A stretch of 64,000 bases of DNA, from the NCBI RefSeq assembly GCF_003991905.1, contig NZ_RSCL01000036.1:21936-85935 (forward strand). The letters are read 5' to 3'. Shown here in pieces: positions 17,655-26,239 of the stretch (its first letter is position 1; every line of letters begins with the position of its first letter). The position numbers were made by a program, and so were the translations under genes. The stretch is from Dulcicalothrix desertica PCC 7102. GTDB taxonomy: Bacteria; Cyanobacteriota; Cyanobacteriia; Cyanobacteriales; Nostocaceae. Under the pieces are notes generated by a model. That model did not search any database, was not told where the DNA came from, and saw nothing but the letters and a program-made list of their open reading frames with translations.

Positions 17655-18357
17655 TCATGCGGCGCCAAATTTCACGTCAGCATTCTTATTAAACTCGGTT
17701 ACAATAGCGATAATTTCATTAATATCACTATCATTACTAAACACACCCTCGCGCACCATCTTGATGTTCATTAGTAAACGGCGCCTCATAAAGCATTCCT
17801 GGGTCCATCACTCCGTTTTGTGTGAGATAATCAATAATCATTTCTACAAAGCGTATTTGATTAGCGTTAAAGTTTTGTTTTTGTAGATACTTATTAAATG
17901 CTTGTTTTGCAGCAATAGGTCTAAACCTACAAGTGTACGAATAAAGCTTTTGATATTAACGGCGCCATATACTTGTTGAAACTGCTCTCTACTTTCGATT
18001 ATCTCAGAACCGTATACCATTTTTTCAAGTGCAGTTACATCAGAGTAAGTTAACGGTACGTTGCGTTTTAGTGCGCGCGATAGCAACGTGGTTTTGGTTC
18101 TCACGAATATATGTTTCTACTTTTTTACAATACTGTTGCTTACTAAAACCAGTTTGGTGAGTTGGTACAGAAACCTCTTCCAGTTCTTCGAGTTCATCAA
18201 TAAAGTCAGTATATACAATAGCTTGCTCTTCACGGTCTATAAAGTTGATTAAATCACGTAACTGGCGCCGGATGCTTTCTAACATTTCTGGTGTTACATC
18301 AGTCCACCAAGTTTCTGTTTGTAATTCCTCTATTAACGGTAACTGTGCTTTTACCAT
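17655..18357 (-). pseudogene. hsdR: Type I restriction subunit HsdR, C-terminal relic with several frameshifts
   Basis: Only the C-terminal EcoEI_R-like region remains. The first frame (18357 to about 18080) reads LIEELQTETWWTDVTPEMLE then VYTDFIDELEELEEV. A second (about 18100-17925) reads LTYSDVTALEKMVYG and SFIRTLVGLDLL. A third (about 17925-17750) reads KYLQKQNFNANQIRFVEMI in part, then YLTQNGVMDPGMLYE. A fourth ends FNKNADVKFGAA at a TGA (17655). The helicase and nuclease domains, over 600 residues, are missing. It cannot encode a working restriction enzyme. The HsdM/HsdS relic at 19913-21530 is its likely former partner, in the same orientation. Confidence 0.8.
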
Positions 18358-18469
18358 TGGAACAGTACGATGACAGTTCCAAGCGTTGCATATTTGGAAA
18401 AATTGAGTACAGGCGCCGTGAATACTCTCTTCATGTATTAATATTTACAATTGATGGAGTAACAAATTA

Positions 18470-19426
18470 ATGACTAAGTTCCCCTACGATGAGTTTTCCA
18501 AAAATTACCTGAGAGAATTGTTATCATCAATTGGCAAAGTTGACTCAAGCGGCAAACTTGCTACTGAAATAAAAGAGATAGATGTTTATTATACTCTTAA
18601 CCAAGAAGAGCCTGTTGATGAGCAAAAGAAACAAACTCTTGGGTTGTTAGGAAGATTTGCAACAACACCTGCAATTTTTGAACCTTACCGCAATGCTGTT
18701 ACAGCGGATGGAGTTCGCGTTTGTGCCAACAAGTTATTTGATGTTTTTGCTGATATCAAGCGAACAACGCAAAACAAAACTGTTAAAGCAATCGAAGCAG
18801 AACTGCCGCTTTTATGGGTTTTGTCTCCCACAGCTTCGCCATCTCTACTCAAAGGGTTTTCAGCTACACTAAAGGAAGGGTGGATGGAAGGTGTTTATTT
18901 TTGTGGCGAACACTGGAAAACCGTGATTGTCGCAATACACAAGCTACCACCTACACAAGAAACGCTATGGCTAAGGGTGTTAGGCAGAGGTAAATTTCAG
19001 CAACAGGCAATTGCAGAACTGCAAGCGCTTCCTGAAGATAATCCTTTGCGTAATACTGCAATGCATTTATTAAGTAACTTAAAAGCAATAATCCAAGTTA
19101 AACAAGATAAGAATAAGGAGGATGATAGATTAATTATGCAATTATCACCAATTTATGAACGAGATTTAGCAGAAGCACTGCTCCAAAAAATTAACCAAGG
19201 TATCAACCCTGAACTGCGTACCCAGTACCAAACACTTCGTGCGAAAAAAGAAGCTGAAACTCTTACAGACGCTGAATATAACACTCTAATTCAACTTAGT
19301 AATACTATCGAACAATTCGGCGCCCAACGCCTTGAAGCTCTTGCTAACCTTGCTCAACTTCGCGCCTGTTCTCTATCAGAGCTTATGGTTTCATTAGGTA
19401 TTCAACCTGTTACATATGTCGAGTGA
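18470..19426 (+). CDS. Rpn-like protein fused to the small protein that normally precedes an HNH gene
   Basis: 318 residues joined from two known kinds. Residues 1-220 match the cyanobacterial Rpn/transposase-like family: FPYDEFSKNYLRELL, GRFATTPAIFEPYRNAVT, WVLSPTASPSLLKGF and TLWLRVLGRGKFQQQAI. Around LSPIYERDLAEALLQK (about 222-240) the sequence passes into a different small family: INQGINPELRTQYQTLRAKK, then QLRACSLSELMVSLGI. In other cyanobacteria that family is a free-standing protein whose gene overlaps a downstream HNH gene, as here (stop overlaps the next start by 11 bases). It is probably a recombination product within the decayed island. Activity is unknown; the frame is intact. 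Start ATG at 18470. Confidence 0.65.
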   Translation: MTKFPYDEFSKNYLRELLSSIGKVDSSGKLATEIKEIDVYYTLNQEEPVDEQKKQTLGLLGRFATTPAIFEPYRNAVTADGVRVCANKLFDVFADIKRTTQNKTVKAIEAELPLLWVLSPTASPSLLKGFSATLKEGWMEGVYFCGEHWKTVIVAIHKLPPTQETLWLRVLGRGKFQQQAIAELQALPEDNPLRNTAMHLLSNLKAIIQVKQDKNKEDDRLIMQLSPIYERDLAEALLQKINQGINPELRTQYQTLRAKKEAETLTDAEYNTLIQLSNTIEQFGAQRLEALANLAQLRACSLSELMVSLGIQPVTYVE

Positions 19427-19652
19427 ATATGTTCCTGTGGCACTAAAGCAACTGGTGTTTGAGCGTGCGCGTGGTTTGTGCGAATATTGCCGTAGTCAAG
19501 CAAAGTATTTTATTTGGAACGAAGATACAACGCAAATGCTAGGTATTACACCAACAGGACGGGCAACCGTTACTCTATTCCAAACCAACCGTGAGGGTGT
19601 GGTTAATATGCGTCGAGTCCTTGTCATAATGAATCAACACCCACCTGATTAA
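19416..19652 (+). pseudogene. HNH endonuclease-like protein lacking the HNH core (internal deletion)
   Basis: 78 residues. The beginning VALKQLVFERARGLCEYCRSQ keeps the first CxxC pair. The end WNEDTTQMLGITPTGRATV then LNREGV-like NREGVVNMRRVL is the standard tail of this cyanobacterial HNH family. Between Lys-Tyr and Phe-Ile-Trp about 50-60 residues are missing in frame, just the part that holds the catalytic His, the Asn and the second Cys pair. The protein cannot be a nuclease. The gene overlaps the preceding fusion gene by 11 bases (ATG inside its end), the arrangement of intact homologues. Confidence 0.75.
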
Positions 19653-19705
19653 TCTTTTAGATACGTGTTCTAGGAGTAAAGGGAAATGGGCGCCGTCACC
19701 CTAAG

Positions 19706-19810
19706 CACCATAGAATGGTGTGGCTAATACAACGAAGCCCACCTACGTGGGCTAAAGACAACAGCCCACGCAGGTAGGCTTTGCATCAATAGCCCTACCA
19801 TTCTATGGTG
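19706..19810. repeat. Nested inverted repeat, MITE-like
   Basis: Outer arms start CACCATAGAATGGT and end ACCATTCTATGGTG, pairing over about 21 bp with two mismatches. Inside is a second stem, GCCCACCTACGTGGGCT against AGCCCACGCAGGTAGGC, nearly complementary. The whole 105-bp unit could fold as one long hairpin. It lies between the HNH relic and the hsdM relic (tail to tail), and may be a miniature transposable element or a bidirectional terminator. Confidence 0.7.
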
Positions 19811-19912
19811 TAGGCGATATCGGCATTAATGAGTCAGACCTAACATTTGCAAATGGCGCCTTTTTTAAAAGAGAGATAACCCCCCACGTAGTTTCTCGTA
19901 TAGGCAGAATGA

Positions 19913-21530
19913 TTACAGTTCTCCCCTAAACGCGCGATGAAGGAGAGAATTGAAGAGTTTATTTGTAGCTTTTTCTCCATTATCGTAATTCTCAAGACAT
20001 TTGAGAGTCCTTATATAAAAGTTAATAAACTGTTCTTGAAGTGCAATAGGAGGCAAAGGAATCTCCACTCTTGATATTTGCTGTGCATTTACATTAAATT
20101 GAACAGCTGTACGGCCTGCTAAATCGCGTAACTTCTGTAAAATAAGTTTCGGCGCCTCATATTCAACTTCTGCATACTCTACTTCTTTATATCTATTAAT
20201 CGATAAATCATAACCGTTTGCTTGTATTTCATCCTTGGGTACAAAAAACGCTTTACCCCCACGCTCTACTTTCGGGGTTTCTTCATTTTGATCTAATAAT
20301 GGTAATCCTTTATAGCTGCCATCTTTTACAGCTACATCCGGCGCCACTCTTGAGTGCCATCGTTGTAATAAATCTGGTATATCATTCTGTTGTACAGGTT
20401 GACGTTTATCATCAAGAGATAAACCATCTGCTGTCATATCGTAGAACCAAACCCAATCTGTACCTCCGGCGCCTGTTTTTGTAAAGATTAATACTGCTGT
20501 TGATACACCTGCATAAGGTTTAAATACTCCTGAAGGCATTGATATCACACCATCGAGCTTGTGATTATCTACAAGCATTTGCCGGACTTTCTTATGTGCT
20601 GTTGATGACCCAAACAGCACCCCATCAGGTACAATTACCGCCGCGCGTCCACCTATTTTTAATAATCGTAGCAACAACGCTAAAAATAGTAATTCGGTTT
20701 TGGTTGTATTAACTTCTTTGGTTAAATCCTTGGCTATGTTGGATTTTTCCACTGAACCTTTAAATGGTGGGTTTGCCAAGATTAATGTAAAAGCTTCTTT
20801 TATATTCGCGTGGTCTTGAGAAAGAGAATCGCGCGCTTCTATTTTTGGGTCTTCAATACCGTGCAGCATTAAGTTCATGCTACCAATTCGCAGCATTGTG
20901 GCATCAAAATCAAACCCGTGAAACATATCTTTATTGAAGTGTTCGCGGTTGCCTGGTGCGTTTAAAATATAATTACCATCGCTGTCTTTTAGTTCCTGTA
21001 AATACTCAGCTACTGATACTAAGAATCCTGGAGTTCCACAGGCAGGGTCGCACACAATTTCTCTGGCATTAGGCGCCATTAATTCTACCATCATCCTTAT
21101 AATGTGGCGTGGTGTTCGCTCATTGTCCATTAGTTCCTGCGGTGGTTAACTTAGACAACATATATTCATACAAATCGCCCTTTGTATCCCTATCTTCCAT
21201 CGGGATAGAGTCAATTTGACTTACTACATTACTAAGTAACCCAGGATTAGCAATTAAAAACATCGCATCCTTCATGTGACGCGCGTATGCTGACTTTGCT
21301 GCTTCTCCCCCTAGGTTTTTAATAAAAGGAAATGCCTCATCACGCACTACCCGCATCATTTCCTCTGCATCTGCGATGTTTTTAAAGTATGACCAGCGCG
21401 CGTGTTTATTATTGTCCCCAAAAATTGGGTTTTCCACGGGTCTACTTAACCGCTGTGCTTTCTTCTCCTTTACCAGTTCCAAATCATCCAAGCGCTTGAT
21501 AAATAGCAAGTAAGAAATTTGCGAGGGTTC
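19913..21530 (-). pseudogene. hsdM: Type I methyltransferase HsdM, frameshifted and fused to an HsdS tail
   Basis: The upstream frame (about 21530-21120) gives QISYLLFIKRLDDLEL, KKAQRLSRPVENPIFG and, at its end, TTAGTNGQ then TGA. The other frame (21130-19913) resumes with RTPRHIIRMMVELM. So one base is gained at about 21121-21130, where intact homologues read TAGTNGQFRTPRH. The SAM motif is DPACGTPGFL and the catalytic motif NPPF. After KLILQKLRDL the frame passes into an HsdS end, ISRVEIPLPPIALQEQF, then LLHRAFRGEL, so the specificity domains were deleted. The N-terminal HsdM helices are also missing upstream of 21530. Inactive relic. Confidence 0.8.
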
Positions 21531-21553
21531 CCGACAGCGGGTTACTAATGCCG

Positions 21554-21751
21554 TTATTCCTTCATGTTGTCCACAGACGGTCTACCTTTGACTTTAGCTC
21601 CCCTGTAATCATCTACCAGAACTCCAATAACGATTTCCGATGTGCAAATAATTGATTGTATCAGTATTTGGCGATTGTTCTTGGTTAGCTTTCTAAAAAA
21701 ATTGTTTCGAGGCTTTTTAATAGCGTCCGTGAGGTTCGTAACGCTATAACA
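21554..21751 (-). pseudogene. Unidentified open frame upstream of the hsdM relic
   Basis: The minus-strand frame is open for about 66 codons without a usual start codon. It contains NLTDAIKKPRNNFFRKL, then QSIICTSEIVIGVLVDDYRG and a basic end KVKGRPSVDN, with TAA at 21554. The amino-acid pattern looks coded, but I do not recognise the family. It is followed by CCCG-CTGT-CGGG, then directly by the truncated hsdM sequence. So it is probably a fragment brought next to hsdM by insertion or deletion. Confidence 0.35.
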
Positions 21752-21858
21752 ATATTTATTTCAACGAAATTTAGAAAATTTGTACTTTATAGAGTAAAAT
21801 AACTATAGCAAAAAATTAGCGCCTTCGCTTACGTTTTTTGGTAGATGATCCACTATTT

Positions 21859-21893
21859 GACTCTGGGAGTACCTTTTTCCAGAGTCTTTTTTT
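21859..21893 (+). terminator. Intrinsic terminator with no visible gene before it
   Basis: Stem GACTCTGG with CCAGAGTC, 12-base loop, followed by seven T. It is a textbook rho-independent terminator on the plus strand, but no plus-strand gene ends nearby. It might end a small RNA transcribed from within 21750-21858. The rest of the spacer 21752-22122 shows nothing else; AAGGAAAG at about 22100 may be the ribosome site for the next gene. Confidence 0.65.
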
Positions 21894-22122
21894 GGAAAAT
21901 TGTAATAACACGAACAAAATCTGTGATATTCGCTTGCCTATATTGACATTTGATAATGGTGTTTAGTAATAACGCAAACAATATGGATAGGCGCCGAATA
22001 TTTACGCAGAACGTGAAGTTTTGGATATATATCTTTTTGGCAGATGACTAAATAACTGTGGAGAGGCTACGATAAAATTTAGGTTTTCTATATCAATTAA
22101 GGAAAGCTTTTGCTTTTATATC

Positions 22123-23283
22123 ATGTCAAATCGCCGTCTTTCTTCTCCGTATGTTCGCTACCTTAAAGCTAGATTGTGGAATTTAGCCCGTCCTGGCTTT
22201 TGGGGAACTGCTCTGTTTTTATCTGTTATTGGGTTGACTATTAGAGAGTTCTGGATGCGTCCGGATATGTTAACTAGTAGACAGTCTAAACCCGTAGCTA
22301 CCCAACCACAAGCGAATTCGACGCTTACGGCTGAAGACCGTGCTATTGCAGCTGATATTGATAATTTACCTATTTTGGCGTATGATTCTGAGCAGACTGA
22401 GGAATCTGCTTTAGATGTTGCTGAACCCATTTCTCAACCTAAGAAGGGTAATCAAAATCCTTTGCAGGAAGCACTTAAAAATCAAAATGCTTCTAATGCT
22501 ATTAAGTCAAATTCTAATCCAGCAGTTTCAACGGCGCCTGCACCTTCATTCAAATACGATAATCCTTTTTTGACCCAAGCTCAGAATTTATTGCAGTTTG
22601 GCAATACTTTAGGTGATAGGAATAATCGTTCTACTCGGTTAAATACTGCTAACTCTTCGAGTCAAACTCAATCAAATCAACTAGATTCAAATTTGGGTCA
22701 AGGTTTCAACACCACTAACTCGACGCAAAGATTAGTTGCTAGCGGTTCTTTAGAAGCTGCACTCAATCCATCATCTCTAACACCTTTACCAACTCAAACT
22801 CCTTTTAATCAAATCATCAGCCGTAGTCAGCTTACTACTCAACCAAGTAATAATAATTTTAATACTGCACCTCAAGCTATAAATAATTCTCTTCCACCAA
22901 CACAGTTCGTACAACCAATCACTACTCAACCTTCTACTTATAACAATAACTTTAACGGCGCCAATCCAACTCAAGTACCTACTTACACTAACCCCAGCAC
23001 CATCAACTCTGTTCAACCAGCCACTTCTTACAGTAACGTAAACGGCGCCAGTACCACCATTCAACAAACATTCAATACCCAACCTTTGCCTAACAGCACT
23101 CTTTTACCCCAAACATCCGCAGTAACACCAAGTACTTTTAATACAGTAACCAACCCTTCTGCGAGTACTTTAACTCCTACTAATGAGAGAGGAAACGCAA
23201 CTTTGACAACTCCGAGTGTACAACCTACTCCCAGTCAAGTCCCCGGTCAATCTCTTAATTTGAGTGTACCTGTTAGATATTAA
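22123..23283 (+). CDS. Membrane-anchored Asn/Thr/Gln/Pro-rich protein
   Basis: 386 residues. A basic N-terminus (RRLSSPYVRYLKARLW) precedes one membrane segment at about residues 26-40 (FWGTALFLSVIGLTI). The rest, about 340 residues, is low complexity and dominated by Asn, Thr, Gln, Ser and Pro, without a recognisable domain. The topology suggests a long disordered region outside the membrane. It may be an envelope or cell-wall spanning protein; no family was recognised. It is followed by a good terminator, so it is transcribed alone. Confidence 0.6.
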   Translation: MSNRRLSSPYVRYLKARLWNLARPGFWGTALFLSVIGLTIREFWMRPDMLTSRQSKPVATQPQANSTLTAEDRAIAADIDNLPILAYDSEQTEESALDVAEPISQPKKGNQNPLQEALKNQNASNAIKSNSNPAVSTAPAPSFKYDNPFLTQAQNLLQFGNTLGDRNNRSTRLNTANSSSQTQSNQLDSNLGQGFNTTNSTQRLVASGSLEAALNPSSLTPLPTQTPFNQIISRSQLTTQPSNNNFNTAPQAINNSLPPTQFVQPITTQPSTYNNNFNGANPTQVPTYTNPSTINSVQPATSYSNVNGASTTIQQTFNTQPLPNSTLLPQTSAVTPSTFNTVTNPSASTLTPTNERGNATLTTPSVQPTPSQVPGQSLNLSVPVRY

Positions 23284-23344
23284 TTTTAAAAAAATCACCC
23301 GCAGTTAAAATAACCTGCTATACTGTAAGCAACATTAGTACTAC

Positions 23345-23369
23345 TGTGCCCGTAACAGGGCACATTTTT
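23345..23369 (+). terminator. Intrinsic terminator after the low-complexity protein
   Basis: Perfect 7-bp stem TGTGCCC/GGGCACA with a 6-base loop, followed by TTTTT, 61 bases after the stop codon. Confidence 0.8.
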
Positions 23370-23485
23370 ATTGTTTGAAATCACAAATTTAACGGATTGC
23401 ATGGATTACACGGATTGATTTTTTGTTAGTGTTATGGATTTTATGGGCATCCTATGTGTAGTTATAGGATTAAGATTATATTTAT

Positions 23486-25909
23486 ATGGTACGTTTACGT
23501 GGGGAGTTTAAGCTATTTGCTGTTAGTTTTTTTTGGTTGTTGGTTGCAAATAGTGCTAGCGCACAGATTGTTCCTGATGGTACTTTACCTGTAAATTCTA
23601 TTGTTACTCCTGGATGCAGTGTTTGTACTATTGAGTCCGGGACGGTTAGAGGCAATAATTTATTTCACAGTTTTAGTCTGTTTTCTGTGCCTACTGGCGG
23701 CACCGCTTTGTTTAATAATGGTGTTGATATACAGAATATTCTCACTCGCGTTACTGGTACTAATGTTTCTAATATTGATGGTGTTATTGGGACACAAGGT
23801 GGCGCCAATTTATTTATAATTAATCCTTCGGGTATTGTGTTTGGCGCCAATGCTAGGTTAAATATTGGTGGTTCGTTTGTTGGTACGACTGCAAATAGCG
23901 TTAAGTTTGCCGATGGTACAGAATTTAGTACTAAAAATAGTAATGCACCATTATTAACTATTAGCACACCCATTGGGTTAAAGTTAACAAACCCTGGCGC
24001 CATTACGGTGGAGGGTAGTGGACACAATTTATTTATAACATCAGCACTCGCTCCAGTTATACAATATCCTAATATATCGGAGTTGAGAGTTAAACCAGAA
24101 CAAACTTTAGCGTTAGTTGGTGGAAATATTGTACTCAATGGTGGAGTTCTGGTTGCTCCTGGTGGCAGCATTAATTTAACTAGTGTTGAAAGTGGAGAGG
24201 TAAAACTTAACTGGTCGCCTAAGTTACAGTTAGATTCTACGGGAATATCTAGTTTACAAGATATTGAAATCAAACAGCAAGGACTTGCAGATGTTAGTGG
24301 TGTGAGTTCTGGTTCTATTCAAGTTCAGGCACGTAATATAAATATAACCGATGGTTCGATGTTGTTTTCCCAAAACTTAGGATTTTTACCTAATGGTAGT
24401 ATTAATGTTAATGCTGCTAATAGTTTAAAATTAGATGGAAATAGTCGTTTGAATGGTTTTACTCGCAGTAGTATCTACTATCAGAATTTTGGTTTAGGCC
24501 AAAGTGGACATATTAACATTACTACCAAACAGTTAATCTTAGATAATGGCGCCTCTATTATTAATCGAACTTTTAGCCCAGTTCAAAGCGGCGATATAAA
24601 TATCAATGCTACAGAATTTGTTAAACTGAGTGGATTTGTCGCTGTTAATCCAAGTGTTACAACTACTATAAGTACTACTACAAATAGTGTTGGAAAGGCT
24701 GGAAATGTAAATATTTATACTCCTGATTTATATATATTTAATGCTGGAACTATATCAAGTACAAACTTTGACGCTGGAATGGGTGGTAATATTACAGTAA
24801 ATGCTGATGTTATAAATATTAGCGATACTAATTCAATTACTGTACCTTCTTCTATATCTGCACCAAATTTTGGTACTGGCAAAGCAGGTAATTTAACTTT
24901 AAATTCTCGTATTTTATCAATTCGCTCTGGAGGACAAGTAACTACAAACAGCTTTAACTCAGGGGATGCAGGTAATATTATTATTAATGCATCTGAATCT
25001 GTAGAAATAACTGGTATTGTCTCAAATTATAATAGCAGTATCAGTTCTGCTGTTGAGAAACCAAATGCATTAGTTGGGGAGTTACTAGGATTATTTGATA
25101 CACCCACTGCTACTTCAGGAGATATTACCATCAATACAGGTTCTTTAAAAATCAGCAATTCAGGGAATGTTGTGGTTAGAAACCAAGGTTTTGGAGGTGG
25201 TGGTACAATAGAAGTAAATGCTGACTCAGTGTTATTATCTCGCATTGGTAGCTTTATTGCTGATACAGCATCGGGTCAAGGTGGTAATATTAATTTGCAG
25301 CTAAAAGATTTACAAATGCGACATGGTAGTTATATCACTACAAGCGCTGGTGGTAGTGGTAATGGTGGTAATATTAATATCGATACTAATACTTTGGCTG
25401 CTTTTGAAAATAGTGATATTACTGCTAATTCTCAAGACAGTATAGGCGGCAGAGTTACTATTAATGCTCAAGGTATATTTGGTACTCAGTTTCGCACTTC
25501 ACAAACTGAGAAAAGCGATATTACTGCTACTTCTGAAGTCGGCGCCTCTTTTAATGGCATAGTTGATATAAATAGTATTGATACAGACCCTAGTTCTGGA
25601 CTTATTGAATTACCAGAAACTGTTGTTGATCGAACTCAACAAATTTCTGCTAGTTGTAGTAAATCAAATAATAATCAATTTGTAACGATTGGAAGAGGTG
25701 GTTTACCATCAAGTCCTGATGATTTGCTTATACAGCAGCAAACTGCGATACTTGAACCTTTTGAATTGCTATCTTCTCAAACATCAAATGCGGTTAATTT
25801 GACTCGAAGGCAAGAAGTTACAGAAGCGCAAACAGTCGTGATTGATAAGGGTGAGATTTATTTGTTGGCTGAGGCGCCTGTCATTATATCAAGGTCTGCT
25901 TGTAATTGA
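23486..25909 (+). CDS. Filamentous haemagglutinin-like exoprotein (two-partner secretion)
   Basis: 807 residues. Signal peptide at 1-26 ending SASAQ. The TPS secretion domain (about 28-150) has IVPDGTLPVNS, IESGTVRGNNLFHSF, and the hallmark NLFIINPSGIVFGANARLN. The body is a right-handed beta-helix of Gly/Asn-rich repeats (GGNITVNA, GNINI and similar). The C-terminal region includes SCSKSNNNQFVTIGRGGLP, a signature of cyanobacterial members. It is exported through a TpsB/Omp85 porin, which is not in the window. Probable role: surface adhesion. ATG at 23486. A repeat or terminator-like element follows. Confidence 0.9.
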   Translation: MVRLRGEFKLFAVSFFWLLVANSASAQIVPDGTLPVNSIVTPGCSVCTIESGTVRGNNLFHSFSLFSVPTGGTALFNNGVDIQNILTRVTGTNVSNIDGVIGTQGGANLFIINPSGIVFGANARLNIGGSFVGTTANSVKFADGTEFSTKNSNAPLLTISTPIGLKLTNPGAITVEGSGHNLFITSALAPVIQYPNISELRVKPEQTLALVGGNIVLNGGVLVAPGGSINLTSVESGEVKLNWSPKLQLDSTGISSLQDIEIKQQGLADVSGVSSGSIQVQARNINITDGSMLFSQNLGFLPNGSINVNAANSLKLDGNSRLNGFTRSSIYYQNFGLGQSGHINITTKQLILDNGASIINRTFSPVQSGDININATEFVKLSGFVAVNPSVTTTISTTTNSVGKAGNVNIYTPDLYIFNAGTISSTNFDAGMGGNITVNADVINISDTNSITVPSSISAPNFGTGKAGNLTLNSRILSIRSGGQVTTNSFNSGDAGNIIINASESVEITGIVSNYNSSISSAVEKPNALVGELLGLFDTPTATSGDITINTGSLKISNSGNVVVRNQGFGGGGTIEVNADSVLLSRIGSFIADTASGQGGNINLQLKDLQMRHGSYITTSAGGSGNGGNINIDTNTLAAFENSDITANSQDSIGGRVTINAQGIFGTQFRTSQTEKSDITATSEVGASFNGIVDINSIDTDPSSGLIELPETVVDRTQQISASCSKSNNNQFVTIGRGGLPSSPDDLLIQQQTAILEPFELLSSQTSNAVNLTRRQEVTEAQTVVIDKGEIYLLAEAPVIISRSACN

Positions 25910-25912
25910 CCA

Positions 25913-26010
25913 GGACTTACGCAAAAATCCTAGAAACCTGGTTTTTTGGTCGATAATTTGTCGTAAAAACGACGATTTTTAGTAGAAACCAGGTTTCTGT
26001 GCGTCAGTCC
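25913..26010. repeat. 98-bp inverted repeat, GGACTTACGC ... GCGTCAGTCC
   Basis: Outer arms GGACTTACGC and GCGTCAGTCC pair with one mismatch. Inside them, AGAAACCTGG (25932) pairs with CCAGGTTTCT, and TCGT/ACGA pairs near the centre. The whole unit begins a few bases after the haemagglutinin stop and could act as a terminator. It belongs to the GAAACC(T/G)GG repeat type also seen at 7610 and 29250. Between 26010 and 26239 nothing else was recognised. Confidence 0.7.
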
Positions 26011-26239
26011 TATGTTATTTGAAGCCGATAAAATTATGTTTGACTCTGATTTTATAGTAACAAATATTGATGGTGCTTGGATATAAACATATATAAATAT
26101 ATATAAATGCGCCTTTCTTAGTATCAAAATTTACATTTAAAGTCATTGGTAAACAGGAGAACGATAGTGTGGTAGAATGAGGATTTTGCACGCTACTGTG
26201 TTCGCTCAGTTACGATACATGTCTTGTTGCTAGAAACTA

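Noticed and set aside
21500..21590. Right end of an IS200/IS605 element with TnpB omega-RNA
   Set aside because: The small CCCG/CGGG hairpin before the hsdM relic suggested it, but the upstream frame does not show TnpB motifs (no RuvC residues or zinc ribbon).
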